The notes: generated by a model not told the origin, from the sequence alone. A stretch of DNA of 64,000 nucleotides from Streptomyces sp. HUAS 15-9 (GCF_025642155.1 NZ_CP106798.1:2480001-2544000); one strand, 5' to 3'. Numbered from the stretch's first letter, positions 45,602 through 60,159 are shown. Made by a program: numbers and translations.

Positions 45602-46291
45602 ATGACTACCGGGGTTCGCCGCAGAATGGGAGTGGAGGAGCGGCGGCAGCAGTTGATCGGCGTCGCCCTCGAACTGTTCAGCCGCCGCTCGCCCGACGAG
45701 GTCTCGATCGACGAGATAGCCTCGGCGGCGGGTATCTCACGCCCGCTGGTCTACCACTACTTCCCCGGCAAACTCAGCCTGTACGAGGCCGCGTTGAAGC
45801 GTGCCGCGGAGGATTTGGCCGGCCGGTTCGTCGAACCGCAGGAGGGCCCGCTGGGCCGTCGGCTGCTGCGCGTGATGCGCCGGTACTTCGACTTCGTGGA
45901 CGAGCACGGTCCGGGCTTCTCGGCCCTGATGCGCGGCGGCCCCGCGGTCGGCTCGTCGGCCACGAACGCGCTCATCGACTCCGTACGCCAGGCCGCGTAC
46001 GAACAGATCCTTTCGCATCTGCGCATCACCGATCCGCCCGCGCGCCTGGAACTGGTCGTCCGGTCCTGGGTCTCGCTCGCCGAGTCGACGGCCCTGATCT
46101 GGCTGGACGGCCGTCGCATCCCGCGCGCCGAGCTGGAGGTCCAGCTCGTCCATGACTTCGCCGCGCTGGCGGCGGTGAGCGCCGCCCACGACGAGGAGAT
46201 GGCGGCCGTGATGCGCGACATGCTCAAGGAAGAGCCGACCGACGGTCCGTTCACGGACCTGGTCGGCCGGCTCATGTCCCTGGCGTCCTAG
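45602..46291 (+). CDS. TetR family transcriptional regulator
   Basis: The 229-aa protein has an N-terminal TetR HTH (QQLIGVALELFSRRSPDEVS, IDEIASAAGISRPLVYHYFP) and a helical ligand domain. It follows the reductase gene in the same direction by 68 bp. It is a good candidate to control the pair through the repeats at 43485-43547. The ligand is unknown, though diiron/reductase pairs under TetR often concern lipids. Confidence 0.93.
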   Translation: MTTGVRRRMGVEERRQQLIGVALELFSRRSPDEVSIDEIASAAGISRPLVYHYFPGKLSLYEAALKRAAEDLAGRFVEPQEGPLGRRLLRVMRRYFDFVDEHGPGFSALMRGGPAVGSSATNALIDSVRQAAYEQILSHLRITDPPARLELVVRSWVSLAESTALIWLDGRRIPRAELEVQLVHDFAALAAVSAAHDEEMAAVMRDMLKEEPTDGPFTDLVGRLMSLAS

Positions 46292-46296
46292 CCGTC

Positions 46297-46662
46297 CTAC
46301 CCTTCGAACTTCCGGTAGGACGGATCCAGGTCGCGCACCTCGGCGGAGGCATGCAGCGTGACGCCGTCCTCCGGCGTCACATGCCTGCGGACGAGTTCCA
46401 GCACGGCCTCCGTCAGCTTCGCCTTCGTCTCGTCGCTGCGCCCGGCGAGGAGCCCGATGGTCACGTACACGATGGCGTGCCCGTTCGCCTCGGGGTCCGC
46501 GTACCCGAACACGCAGGAGTCGCTGTACCGGAACAGCGTCTTGCACGCCTCCGGCTTCGCCGCGGCGATCTCGACGGTCGCCTCGTGCAGCGCCCGCCCG
46601 AAACCGTCCAGGTCGAAGGAGTCCTCGACCGGGTGCGCATAGTCGACGGTGATCTGCGGCAT
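46297..46662 (-). CDS. 5-carboxymethyl-2-hydroxymuconate isomerase (CHMI)-like tautomerase
   Basis: The 121-aa protein begins MPQITVDYAHPVEDSFDL; Pro2 becomes the catalytic N-terminal proline of the tautomerase superfamily after Met removal. The later blocks VYVTIGLLAGRSDETKAKL and SAEVRDLDPSYRKF fit CHMI. Other homoprotocatechuate genes are absent, so the natural substrate is uncertain. It is convergent with tetR. Confidence 0.85.
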   Translation of the reverse strand: MPQITVDYAHPVEDSFDLDGFGRALHEATVEIAAAKPEACKTLFRYSDSCVFGYADPEANGHAIVYVTIGLLAGRSDETKAKLTEAVLELVRRHVTPEDGVTLHASAEVRDLDPSYRKFEG

Positions 46663-46694
46663 GGACACTCCTGTTCTACGACGACGACCCGACC

Positions 46695-52100
<5,406 letters not shown>

Positions 52101-52193
52101 AGGCGTGAACTCCTTGCGATTACGGCTCTCTTGGGTCCGACCCCAACGCCGCGGCACGGCTCCGATGCCGGGCGCCCGCGCGACCGTATCGCT

Positions 52194-52213
52194 GGCGAAA
52201 GGTTTACAGCAAG
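52194..52213 (-). promoter_or_regulatory. CTTGC-type maltose operator before the amylase/pullulanase gene
   Basis: On the minus strand CTTGCTGTAAACCTTTCGCC closely matches the tandem sites before the alpha-amylase gene (53695-53716 and beyond), and lies about 95-115 bp before the start. It is likely a MalR site. Confidence 0.6.
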
Positions 52214-52253
52214 GGGCTTGAAAGCATCGGTAAGAAATTTCAACTACCGTGAC

Positions 52254-52282
52254 CCCGCACCGCCGTGGCGCAGCGGTGCGGG
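52254..52282. terminator. Terminator after the alpha-amylase gene
   Basis: There is a perfect 10-bp stem (52254-52263 with 52273-52282), 12 bp after the amylase stop on the minus strand. Confidence 0.7.
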
Positions 52283-52293
52283 TCTCGCCCGGG

Positions 52294-53667
52294 TCAGCAG
52301 CTCGACTTGCCCGCGTAGATCGCGAGCGCCGTGTTGCCGCCCAGGGTGGCGGTGAACTGCCCACTGGAGTTCACCGTCACCGTCGTGTTGTTCTGGACGT
52401 TGCAGTACGTACCCGCGGGCAGGGACGTCTGGTAGGTGCGGGTCAGGGCGCTCGCCTCGTGGTTGATCGCCGCATACCCCTTGCTCCCCCGGCCGAAGGC
52501 GATGGCCTGGTAGCCGTTGTCCCACCAGTTCGTCACCGACTGGCCGCGTGTCGCGTTGCGGAAGGCGACCATCGACTTGATCTCCGGCCAGGCGTGCTGG
52601 CACTTCCAGCCGTCCTGCCAGCAGGCGTTGACCGTGCCGCCGTTCGGCGGGCCCGCGTCCACGTCGGACCACTCGTAGCCGGAGTTGATGTCCGGGGCGC
52701 CGTAGGGGTAGGCCAGCATGAAGACGTTGGCCAGGGTGTAGTTCGCGCCGTCCTTGTAGTTGAGGGTGGAACCGTTGCGCTCGGTGTCGTGGTTGTCGAC
52801 GAAGACGCCCGCCACCGAGCTGCTCATGTAGCCCCAGCCCTCGCCGTAGTTCTTCAGGTAGGCGAGGCGCTCGTTGTTGAAGACGCGCTTGAGGTCGTAG
52901 GCGTAGCGGAATTCCTGGACGTCACCGTTGCCGGTGTACTCGGTGGGCTGGACGGCCTCGTTCGCGCCGTAGATGACCTCCTGCTTCCAGTAGACGGAGG
53001 GGTTGGTCAGGCGCGTCTTGATGTTGGCCAGGTCCTCCGCGGGGATGTGCTTGGCGGCGTCGATGCGGAAGCCGTCCACGCCAAGGGTGAGCAGGTCGTT
53101 CATATAGCCGGCGATGGTCTTGCGGACGTACTCCTCGCCGGTGTCCAGGTCGGCCAGGCCGACGAGTTCGCAGTGCTGGACGTTCCAGCGGTCGGCGTAG
53201 TCGGTGACCTGGGCGGTGCAGTCGTCGAAGTCGTAGGAGGAGTACAGGCCGGGGTAGTCGTACTTCGTGTACGACGAGCCGCCGGTGCCGGTGCCGCTCG
53301 CCGCCGCCATGTGGTTGACGACCGTGTCGACGACGACCTTGACGCCCGCCGCGTGGCAGGTGCTCACCATGTTCTGGAAGGCCGCACGGTCGCCGAGACG
53401 GCCCGCGATCTTGTAGCTCACCGGCTGGTACGACGTCCACCACTGCGGGCCCTGTATGTGCTCGGCAGGCGGGGAGACCTGCACGTATCCATAGCCGGCG
53501 GGGCCGAGGGTGTTGGTGCACTCACGGGCGACCGAGGCGTACTTCCATTCGAAGAGGACCGCGGTGACGTCCTTGGTGCCCGGCGGGGAGGCCTGTGCGA
53601 CCGTCGGGGTCATGACAAGGGCGGCGGCCGTGAGGGCCAGCGCCCCGGAGAGGGTTCTGCGTGCCAT
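52294..53667 (-). CDS. Secreted alpha-amylase (GH13)
   Basis: The 457-aa precursor has a signal peptide ([20 protein letters not shown], cleavage near residue 27). The amylase motifs follow: [22 protein letters not shown] with nucleophile Asp, [10 protein letters not shown] with the acid Glu, and [11 protein letters not shown]. The C-terminal beta-domain ends [14 protein letters not shown]; no separate starch-binding module is present. It hydrolyses alpha-1,4 bonds in starch to maltodextrins, which feed MalEFG. ATG 53667 follows AAGGAACC. Tandem CTTGCTGAAAC sites lie upstream. Confidence 0.95.
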   Translation of the reverse strand: MARRTLSGALALTAAALVMTPTVAQASPPGTKDVTAVLFEWKYASVARECTNTLGPAGYGYVQVSPPAEHIQGPQWWTSYQPVSYKIAGRLGDRAAFQNMVSTCHAAGVKVVVDTVVNHMAAASGTGTGGSSYTKYDYPGLYSSYDFDDCTAQVTDYADRWNVQHCELVGLADLDTGEEYVRKTIAGYMNDLLTLGVDGFRIDAAKHIPAEDLANIKTRLTNPSVYWKQEVIYGANEAVQPTEYTGNGDVQEFRYAYDLKRVFNNERLAYLKNYGEGWGYMSSSVAGVFVDNHDTERNGSTLNYKDGANYTLANVFMLAYPYGAPDINSGYEWSDVDAGPPNGGTVNACWQDGWKCQHAWPEIKSMVAFRNATRGQSVTNWWDNGYQAIAFGRGSKGYAAINHEASALTRTYQTSLPAGTYCNVQNNTTVTVNSSGQFTATLGGNTALAIYAGKSSC

Positions 53668-53694
53668 GTGGGGGTTCCTTCACCGTTGAAGGCT

Positions 53695-53722
53695 CTTGCT
53701 GAAACCTTGCTGAAACCTTTCG
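53695..53722 (-). promoter_or_regulatory. Tandem CTTGCTGAAAC sites upstream of the alpha-amylase gene
   Basis: CTTGCTGAAAC occurs twice head to tail (53695-53705 and 53706-53716), then CTTTCGG. Such CTTGC repeats are known at Streptomyces amylase and maltose promoters bound by MalR. Confidence 0.65.
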
Positions 53723-53853
53723 GTTGGCGAGATGTTAAAGGCCCGTCACCCAAAAGGGCAGCGGGCCGTTGAAAGTTGATGCAAAAAGTTACGGAGACGG
53801 CAGGTCGCACCGTGCTGTGTCAGCCTTGGGGAGCGGAGCCGTCGAGGTGGCGG

Positions 53854-54180
53854 TCAGCGGGTGGCGCCCTCCGGCCACAGCACGCATACAGGGACGCCGG
53901 ATCGTTCGGCGTAGGCCACTACGCCCGCTGTGCCGCCGTATCCCCATGCAGGTTTCCCGTCCCACACGGCCAACAGCTGATCGGCCAGGCCGACAAGAAT
54001 TTCAGATCCGGCCATGTGCGCTTCGGAGGTCGACTCGGTCAGGCCGGTCTCGTGCACCCCACGGGCCCGGCTCAGGAGCCGGTCGTAGACGGGGTGATGC
54101 CGGTCCGGCCGGCTTTCGCGATACGTCAGCACTTCGTACACGGAGACGGACGGCACCCCGGCTGCCTGGTGGTACGGCAT
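53854..54180 (-). pseudogene. N-terminally truncated SLOG/nucleotide-binding-type protein remnant
   Basis: The last ~60 residues (ADQLLAVWDGKPAWGYGGTA, GVPVCVLWPEGATR) match a Streptomyces family in which a Rossmann-like half (opening IGLSGH-like) should precede. Here only about 108 aa from MPYHQAAG can be read and the upstream sequence changes to unrelated DNA. It is probably a decayed gene, though a short functional version is possible. Confidence 0.6.
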
Positions 54181-54232
54181 CCGTGACCGCTCGTGGGCCG
54201 CCGCCCGCCGGCCCGGCACCGAGCCGCCCGGC

Positions 54233-54405
54233 GTGTACCAGAGCGGCCCCCGCCGCCTGTGGGAGGAGGTTCGGGCCGCCCACCGGTGGTGGGAGCTGCG
54301 CGGCGCCCGCCGGTCGAGCGATACGGCCTCACCGTCGAACCGTCCGGCGCTACGGTGTGGCTGGACGAGCCGGACCAGCCGGTGCCGCAGACCTCGGCCG
54401 GGTAG
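54233..54405 (+). pseudogene. Decayed methyltransferase C-terminal fragment
   Basis: The frame at 54233 reads YQSGPRRLWEEVRAAHRWWE and then the next frame reads PPVERYGLTVEPSGATVWLD up to the stop at 54405. Together they look like the C-terminus of the SAM methyltransferases found with FxLD-type or ATP-grasp-type peptide systems in Streptomyces. A frameshift near 54300 and missing N-terminal parts mark it as a remnant. Confidence 0.55.
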
Positions 54406-54415
54406 GAAGCGCACC

Positions 54416-54691
54416 GTGGAGCCCGAGGACGAACCGCTGGAGGTCTGGGCTGCACGTCGTGACCGGCGCCGGGAAGCGGACCGGCAGATCACCGGCACCC
54501 GCCGCGCCGTCCCCCTCACTCCCGGCCCGAAGGCGGCCCACATTGACCCCGAAGGCCCTCGGGTCCTTCTGGAACGGGATGGGCACGCATGGGTGACTGT
54601 CGGCGTCGCGGCGAACGCTGACGAAGCCCGCAAATTCCTCGGCCAACCGCCGGGACTCGGTCCCACTCCAGAACGCCACCGCAAACCCTGA
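54416..54691 (+). CDS. Small acidic/basic protein next to the methyltransferase remnant
   Basis: The 91-aa frame starts GTG 54416 (MEPEDEPLEVWAARRDRRRE) with AGGAAG 7 nt upstream and 10 bp after the remnant's stop. It contains HIDPEGPRVLLERDGHAWVT and ANADEARKFLG. It has a coding-like composition and could be a leftover of the same peptide-modification operon. I do not recognise the family. Confidence 0.5.
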   Translation: MEPEDEPLEVWAARRDRRREADRQITGTRRAVPLTPGPKAAHIDPEGPRVLLERDGHAWVTVGVAANADEARKFLGQPPGLGPTPERHRKP

Positions 54692-54736
54692 CCCTGACAC
54701 TCACCTCCGGAAAGTCGGTCACCGGACATACCGGTA

Positions 54737-54769
54737 AGGGCCTGCCACCCTGAACAAGTGGCAGGCCCT
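54737..54769. terminator. Bidirectional terminator after aglA and the 91-aa gene
   Basis: A perfect 12-bp stem (54737-54748 with 54758-54769) closes on a 9-nt loop. Confidence 0.75.
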
Positions 54770-54812
54770 GGAGACTCGGCAAGCCGTCAGTGAATGCCTC
54801 TGACGTCGGCCG

Positions 54813-56522
54813 TCACGCCGTCGTCCACCACACCGTCGTGTCCGCGGGCACCTTCGCCTCGCCGTCGGCCTCCGTCAGTTCGCCGCTGGTGAGCAGGACG
54901 CGGCCGTACGCCGGGGTCGTCACCGACTCCCCCGTCGTGTTCGCGACGCACACGAACTCGCCGCGCCGGAAGGCCAGGACGCCCTCGGGGGCGCGCAGCC
55001 ACTCGACCGAGTCGCCGGCACCGAGGTCCGGCTGCGAGCGGCGGGCGCTCAGCGCCGAGCGGTACAGCTCCAGCGTCGAACCGGGCACGCCCGTCTGCGC
55101 CTCGATGCTCAGCTCGCCCCAGGTCGCGGGCTGCGGAAGCCAGCTCCCGCCGTTGCCGAAGCCGTACGACGAGCCCGTAATGGTCCACGGGATCGGGACA
55201 CGGCAGCCGTCGCGGAAGCCGTCCTGACCGGCGCCCCGGAAGAACGCCGGGTCCTGGCGCACCTCGTCGGGCAGGTCGACGACGTCGGGCAGGCCGAGCT
55301 CCTCGCCCTGGTAGATGTACGCCGATCCGGGCAGCGCCAGCATCAGGAGGGTGGCGGCACGAGCCCTGCGCAGGCCCAGTTCGCGGTCGCCCGCGGTGCG
55401 GATCTGGGTGCCGAGGCCGGGCGGGTTGGCGAAGCGCGTGGCGTGCCGGGTGACGTCGTGGTTGGACAGGACCCAGGTGGCGGGGGCGCCGACCGGGCGC
55501 ATGGCCTCCAGGGTGCGGTCGATGACCGTCCTCAGCTCCTCGGCGTCCCACTCCGTGCCCAGGTACTGGAAGTTGAAGGCCTGGTGCAGCTCGTCGGGGC
55601 GCACGTAGTTCGCGGTGCGCTCGACGGTCGGGGTCCACGCCTCGGCCACGAAGATGCGCTCTGGGGGCACCCCCTGCTCGGAGAGCTTGGGGGAGTACTC
55701 GTCGAGGACCACGCGCCACTGCCGGTAGATGGCGTGCACGCCGTCCTGGTCGAAGAACGGCATGACATCGTTGCCCAGCAGTTTCAGCTGATCGTGCGAG
55801 CCGAGGTCCGGGAGACCCGCCGCCTTCACCAGTCCGTGGGCGACGTCGATACGGAAGCCGTCGACGCCCATGTCCAGCCAGAAGCGCAGGATCGAGCGGA
55901 ACTCGTCGCCGACCGCCGGGTGTTCCCAGTTGAAGTCGGGCTGCTCGGGGGCGAAGAGGTGCAGGTACCACTCGCCGGGGGTGCCGTCCGGCTCCGTCAC
56001 GCGCGTCCACGCCGGGCCGCCGAAGATGGACTCCCAGTCGTTGGGCGGGAGTTCACCGTTCTCGCCCTTGCCGGGGCGGAAGTGGTAGCGGTCGCGCAGC
56101 GGCGAGCCGGGGCCCTCGGCGAGCGCGCGCTTGAACCACTCGTGCTGGTCCGAGGAGTGGTTGGGGACCAGGTCGACGATGACGCGCAGACCCAGTCCGC
56201 GGGCGTCGCGGATCAGCGCGTCGGCGTCCAGGAGGTTGCCGAACATGGGGTCGACGGCGCGGTAGTCGGCCACGTCGTAGCCCGCGTCGGCCTGCGGCGA
56301 GGCGTAGAAGGGGCTGAGCCATACGGCGTCCACGCCGAGGTCGCGCAGGTACGGAAGTCTGGAGCGTACGCCCTCCAGGTCGCCCATGCCGTCGCCGTTG
56401 CTGTCGGCGAAGCTGCGCGGATAGACCTGGTAGATGACCGCGTCCCGCCACCAGTCGCGGCGCTTGGCGACGGTGACGACGGCGGCGGTCGGGGCCGGGG
56501 CGGCAGGGTGCTGCTGGCTCAT
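54813..56522 (-). CDS. aglA: Cytoplasmic alpha-glucosidase AglA (GH13)
   Basis: AglA hydrolyses imported maltose and maltodextrin to glucose. The 569-aa protein starts with the GH13 start (DAVIYQVYPRSFADSNGDGM) and has VIVDLVPNHSSDQ, the nucleophile Asp in DGFRIDVAHG, the acid Glu in FVAEAWTP and SNHDVTRH. There is no signal peptide. At about residue 277 it carries the repeat-encoded insert SPKLSEQGVPP. ATG 56522 has AAGGAC 6 nt upstream, unlike 56555. It is the last gene of malEFG-aglA. Confidence 0.95.
   Translation of the reverse strand: MSQQHPAAPAPTAAVVTVAKRRDWWRDAVIYQVYPRSFADSNGDGMGDLEGVRSRLPYLRDLGVDAVWLSPFYASPQADAGYDVADYRAVDPMFGNLLDADALIRDARGLGLRVIVDLVPNHSSDQHEWFKRALAEGPGSPLRDRYHFRPGKGENGELPPNDWESIFGGPAWTRVTEPDGTPGEWYLHLFAPEQPDFNWEHPAVGDEFRSILRFWLDMGVDGFRIDVAHGLVKAAGLPDLGSHDQLKLLGNDVMPFFDQDGVHAIYRQWRVVLDEYSPKLSEQGVPPERIFVAEAWTPTVERTANYVRPDELHQAFNFQYLGTEWDAEELRTVIDRTLEAMRPVGAPATWVLSNHDVTRHATRFANPPGLGTQIRTAGDRELGLRRARAATLLMLALPGSAYIYQGEELGLPDVVDLPDEVRQDPAFFRGAGQDGFRDGCRVPIPWTITGSSYGFGNGGSWLPQPATWGELSIEAQTGVPGSTLELYRSALSARRSQPDLGAGDSVEWLRAPEGVLAFRRGEFVCVANTTGESVTTPAYGRVLLTSGELTEADGEAKVPADTTVWWTTA
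55661..55697 (+). repeat. SPKL-EQG repeat element, in frame in aglA
   Basis: CTGGGGGCACCCCCTGCTCG followed by GAGAGCTTGGGGGAG is a member of the family at 2296, 21709 and 21821. In aglA it encodes SPKLSEQGVPP between the DEYS and ERIFVAEAW segments. Confidence 0.7.
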
Positions 56523-56599
56523 GGCGTCCTTGATGCGTAACTCGGTTCGGGTCATGGGGGTCTGCGTACGGCGGTGGGTGTACGGCTGGGGGTGTGCGA

Positions 56600-56644
56600 G
56601 GCGGCCGCGGTGCCAGCGGGGTCGGATAGAGCACCGCGGCCGCC
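56600..56644. promoter_or_regulatory. Intercistronic hairpin between malG and aglA
   Basis: GGCGGCCGCGGTGC (56600-56613) pairs perfectly with 56631-56644. It lies after the malG stop and before aglA and may limit read-through or protect the malG 3' end. Confidence 0.6.
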
Positions 56645-56687
56645 ACCCGCGCGGTCAGGCGCGCGGGAGCCCTTTCCGGAAGGGGGG

Positions 56688-57608
56688 TCAGCCCTTCGTG
56701 CCGCCGGCGGTGAGGCCGGTCACCAGGTTCTTCTGCACGAGGTAGAAGAACGCGGAGACGGGTATCGCGACGAGCACGGCCGTGGCGGCCATGAGGTTGC
56801 GCTGGGCGTCGTGTTCGCTGACGAAGCTCTGCAGACCGACGGCGAAGGTGTACTTGGTGTCGTCCAGCATGAACGTCGAGGCGAAGGCGACCTCACCGAA
56901 GGCGGTGATGAAGTTGTAGAACGCGGCGACAGCGAGGCCGGGCTTGGCGAGCGGCAGGATCAGCCGGAAGAAGGTGCCGAAGGGGCTCAGGCCGTCGACG
57001 CGTCCCGCCTCGTCGATCTCGAACGGGATGGTGTCGAAGTAGCCCTTGAGCAGCCAGGCGCTGTAGGGAACCGCGGTCGAGCAGTAGACGAGGATCAGAC
57101 CGAGGTAGGTGTCGATGAGCTGCAGGTCCGAGAGGATCTGGTACATCGGCACGATGAGGACGGCGATCGGGAACATCTGGGTGACCAGCAGCACCCACAT
57201 CAGCTTCTTGTAGCCGGGGAAGCGCATGCGGGAGACGGCGTAGCCGGTGGTGGCGGCGACCATCACACCGACGACCGTGGTGCCCAGCGAGACGATCAGC
57301 GAACTCTTCATCCAGTCGAAGAAGTTCGTGTGCTGGAGGACGAACGAGTAGTTGTCGAACGTCATCTTCGACCAGATGCCTCCGGGGTGGAGGTAGTCGT
57401 CCTTGTCCGGGCCGAGCGAGAGGTAGACCAGCCAGGCGATCGGGAAGAGCGCGATCAGGCTCGCGACGACGAGGATGCCGTGGGAGGTGAGGGAGGCGAT
57501 GAGGCCGCGCTCGCCGCGGCCGCGCGCGGGGCGGCGGTTCAGCGCGGCGAGAGCCTGCGGGGTCACCGGCTTGTCGGCGGTGATCTCGGGAGGTGTCGTG
57601 GTGCTCAT
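56688..57608 (-). CDS. malG: Maltose/maltodextrin ABC transporter permease MalG
   Basis: The 306-aa inner-membrane permease has six hydrophobic segments and the ABC-contact loop EIDEAGRVDGLSPFGTFFRL in its cytoplasmic EAA region. It pairs with MalF and MalE to import maltodextrin. No ATPase gene is in the window; in Streptomyces the shared MsiK ATPase normally serves this importer. ATG 57608 is 13 bp after the malF stop. Confidence 0.95.
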   Translation of the reverse strand: MSTTTPPEITADKPVTPQALAALNRRPARGRGERGLIASLTSHGILVVASLIALFPIAWLVYLSLGPDKDDYLHPGGIWSKMTFDNYSFVLQHTNFFDWMKSSLIVSLGTTVVGVMVAATTGYAVSRMRFPGYKKLMWVLLVTQMFPIAVLIVPMYQILSDLQLIDTYLGLILVYCSTAVPYSAWLLKGYFDTIPFEIDEAGRVDGLSPFGTFFRLILPLAKPGLAVAAFYNFITAFGEVAFASTFMLDDTKYTFAVGLQSFVSEHDAQRNLMAATAVLVAIPVSAFFYLVQKNLVTGLTAGGTKG

Positions 57609-57621
57609 GGGGGCTCCTGCC

Positions 57622-58626
57622 TCAGATCGCGAGCTGCTGCTCGTTGCGGTTCAGCCAGCGGCGGTAGAACGAGGTGAAGACGATCAGGATGGCCAACAGC
57701 AGGATGCCGTAGGCGGCGGACTGAGCGAAGTCACGCGGCTGCTGTCCGAAACCGAGGTAGTAGGCCCAGGTGACCAGGATCTGCGCGTCTGGGGCGGTGT
57801 TGCCGAACAGCAGGAAGATGACGGCGAACTGGTTGAAAGTCCAGATGATGCCGAGCAGTACGACGGTGGAGCTGACGGACCTGAGACCCGGAAGGGTGAC
57901 GTACCGGAACCGCTGCCAGGCGTTGGCTCCGTCCATCTCGGCGGCCTCGTAGAGGGAGGAGTCGATGGACTGCAGGCCGCCGAGCAGCGAGACCATCATG
58001 AACGGCACACCGCACCAGGTGTTGACCATGATGGCGGCGAAGCGCTGCCAGAAGGTGTCCTCCAGCCAGTCAGGTGTCGGCAGGTGGAGCGTGTGGAGGA
58101 AGGAGTTGATGATGCCGCCGTCGGCGAGCATGAAGCGCCAGCCGAACACGGTGACGAAGGTGGGCACGGCCCACGGCAGGATCAGGATCAGCCGGTAGAA
58201 GGTACGGCCGCGCAGCTTCTGGTTGAGCAGCAGGGCGAGGCCGAGACCGATGCCGTAGTGCAGGGCGACACAGAGCGCCGTCCATACGATCGTCCAGATG
58301 AAGTGCGACCAGAAGCGGTCGTACGACGTCGGGCCGAACAGGATGTCCTTGTAGTTGTCGAGGCCGATGAACTTGTACGTCGCATCGATGTGGTTGACGC
58401 CGATGGTGCGGGCCGTGTTGAGGCTGTTGGCGTCGGTGAGGGTCAGGTAGAGGCCGTACACCAGGGGGTAGATCACCAGGACGCCGAGCACGACGGCCAC
58501 CGGGGCGATCATCGCGTAGGCGTACCAGTGCTTCTGGAATCCGTGCTTCAGGCGCTGGCCCAGCCCGGGCCGAGGCGCGCGGTCACCGCGGCGCTTGCCG
58601 GTCGCGCGGTCGATGGCGACTGTCAT
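57622..58626 (-). CDS. malF: Maltose/maltodextrin ABC transporter permease MalF
   Basis: The 334-aa permease has the start MTVAIDRATGKRRGDRAP, six hydrophobic segments and the EAA-type loop SLYEAAEMDGANAWQRFRYV. It lacks the long periplasmic loop of E. coli MalF, as other Gram-positive MalF proteins do. It lies between malE and malG. ATG 58626 is about 100 bp after the malE stop, with a long hairpin in between. Confidence 0.95.
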   Translation of the reverse strand: MTVAIDRATGKRRGDRAPRPGLGQRLKHGFQKHWYAYAMIAPVAVVLGVLVIYPLVYGLYLTLTDANSLNTARTIGVNHIDATYKFIGLDNYKDILFGPTSYDRFWSHFIWTIVWTALCVALHYGIGLGLALLLNQKLRGRTFYRLILILPWAVPTFVTVFGWRFMLADGGIINSFLHTLHLPTPDWLEDTFWQRFAAIMVNTWCGVPFMMVSLLGGLQSIDSSLYEAAEMDGANAWQRFRYVTLPGLRSVSSTVVLLGIIWTFNQFAVIFLLFGNTAPDAQILVTWAYYLGFGQQPRDFAQSAAYGILLLAILIVFTSFYRRWLNRNEQQLAI

Positions 58627-58674
58627 GGTTCGACACCTTCTGGATGTTCAAGGGGGACGGGCTGGGCACGGCCG

Positions 58675-58723
58675 GTGGCCGCCGGATCTCTCCCCCATGT
58701 TCCTGGAGAGATCCGGCGGCCAC
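58675..58723. promoter_or_regulatory. Long intercistronic hairpin between malE and malF
   Basis: A perfect 19-bp stem (58675-58693 with 58705-58723) with an 11-nt loop lies 8 bp after the malE stop. It could cut transcription or protect the malE mRNA, giving more binding protein than permease. Confidence 0.75.
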
Positions 58724-58730
58724 AGGGGGC

Positions 58731-60005
58731 TTACTTGCTGAAGTCCGGAACCAGCTTCTGGATCGCGAGCTCAACGTTGCTCAGGCCCTTGTCCAGGGAC
58801 TCCTTGCCGCCGGCGATCTTGGGCAGCTCGGTGTCCAGCGGGCCCCACAGGGAGCTGTACTCGGGCAGCGCGGGGCGCGGCTGGGCGGCGGCGAGGACCG
58901 TGCCGTAGCCGGCGATGCCCGGGTCGGCCTTGACCTGGTCGGTGTAGGCGTCGTCACGGGTGGGCAGCGTGGAGTTCTTCAGGGCGATGGTCGACTGGGA
59001 CTTCGCCGAGGTCATGAAGTTGACGAACTTCAGCGCGGCGGCCTGGTGGGCCTTGTCGGAGCCGGCGTAGACCGAGAGGTTGTGGCCGCCGGTCGGGGCG
59101 CCCGCCTTGCCGGAGGAGCCGGCCGGGACGGTGGCGATGCCCAGGTTGGACTTGTCCTTGAAGGCCGAGCCCTTGTAGAAGTTCGTGATCTCCCAGGGGC
59201 CCTGGACGATCGCGGCGACCTTGCCGTTGACGAACGCGTCCTGGATGTGGGCGTAGGCGTCCGCGGTGGTGTCGGCCTTGTGCAGGCCCTTGCCGGAGAA
59301 GAGGTTCAGCCAGGTGCCGTACGCCTTCTTGGCGGCGTCGGAGTTGACCGTGATCTTCTTGGCGGAGGCGTCGACGGTGTCGGTGCCCTCGCCGTAGAGG
59401 AAGGACTGGGCGTAGTAGGCCTGGGTGGAGCCCCAGTAGCCGTCGACGCCGGCCTTGGCCTTGAGCTTCGCCGCGTCGGCCTTCAGCTCGGTCCAGGTCT
59501 TGGGGGCCTCGCTGATGCCGGCCTTCTTGAAGAGCGCCTTGTTGTAGACGAGCGCGAGGGTGTCGGTGACGATCGGCACACCGTACGTCTTGCCCTCGTA
59601 CTGCGCCTGCGTGATCAGGTTGGACTTGAACTTGTCCTTGTCCGCGAGGGCGTCGGTGCCGTCCAGCGGCAGGAAGTAGCCCTTCTTGGCGAAGGCCGGG
59701 GTCCAGCCGACCTCGGAGCGCAGCACGTCCGGGGCGCCCTTGGAGCCGGCGGCGGTGTCGAACTTGTTCTGCGCCTGGTCGAAGGGCACGTTGACGTACT
59801 TGACCTTGATGTTCTTGTTGGCGGCCTCGAAGTCCTTGATCAAGGCCTGGTACGTCGGTGCCTCGTTCGTGGCGTTGGACGTGTCCCACCAGGTGATGGT
59901 GACCGGGCCGTCCGCCTTGTCACTGCCGCTGTCGCTCCCGCCGCACGCCGTCGCCGTGAGGGCGAGGGACGCCACCAGCGCGGAGGCCGCTATGCCACGC
60001 CGCAT
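58731..60005 (-). CDS. malE: Maltose/maltodextrin-binding lipoprotein MalE
   Basis: The 424-aa precursor has a lipoprotein signal (ALVASLALTATACGGSDSG, lipidated Cys21) and a type-1 solute-binding fold (VTITWWDTSNATNEAPTYQA, VPIVTDTLALVYNKALF, AAIVQGPWEITNFYKG). It captures maltodextrin for MalFG. ATG 60005 has AAGGAG 6 nt upstream. The gene is divergent from malR, and CTTGCA repeats lie in the 432-bp gap. Confidence 0.95.
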   Translation of the reverse strand: MRRGIAASALVASLALTATACGGSDSGSDKADGPVTITWWDTSNATNEAPTYQALIKDFEAANKNIKVKYVNVPFDQAQNKFDTAAGSKGAPDVLRSEVGWTPAFAKKGYFLPLDGTDALADKDKFKSNLITQAQYEGKTYGVPIVTDTLALVYNKALFKKAGISEAPKTWTELKADAAKLKAKAGVDGYWGSTQAYYAQSFLYGEGTDTVDASAKKITVNSDAAKKAYGTWLNLFSGKGLHKADTTADAYAHIQDAFVNGKVAAIVQGPWEITNFYKGSAFKDKSNLGIATVPAGSSGKAGAPTGGHNLSVYAGSDKAHQAAALKFVNFMTSAKSQSTIALKNSTLPTRDDAYTDQVKADPGIAGYGTVLAAAQPRPALPEYSSLWGPLDTELPKIAGGKESLDKGLSNVELAIQKLVPDFSK

Positions 60006-60138
60006 GAGTTCTCCTTGAGGGTTAAAGCCCGAGTGGTGCAGAGAGCGGTCCCGTCCGCCGCTCCTGCGACTTGCCGACTGCGCCTTTGCGGCCGCCGGGC
60101 GTCGAGAACGTAACAGCCATGTAAGCGTTGCGAAAGAC

Positions 60139-60159
60139 CTTGCAGAAAAAAAGTGCAAG
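60139..60159. promoter_or_regulatory. MalR operator of malE, CTTGCA...TGCAAG
   Basis: CTTGCA (60139-60144) and TGCAAG (60154-60159) form an inverted repeat with a 9-nt A-rich spacer, about 135-155 bp before malE. This matches the known malE operator style of Streptomyces. Confidence 0.7.
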
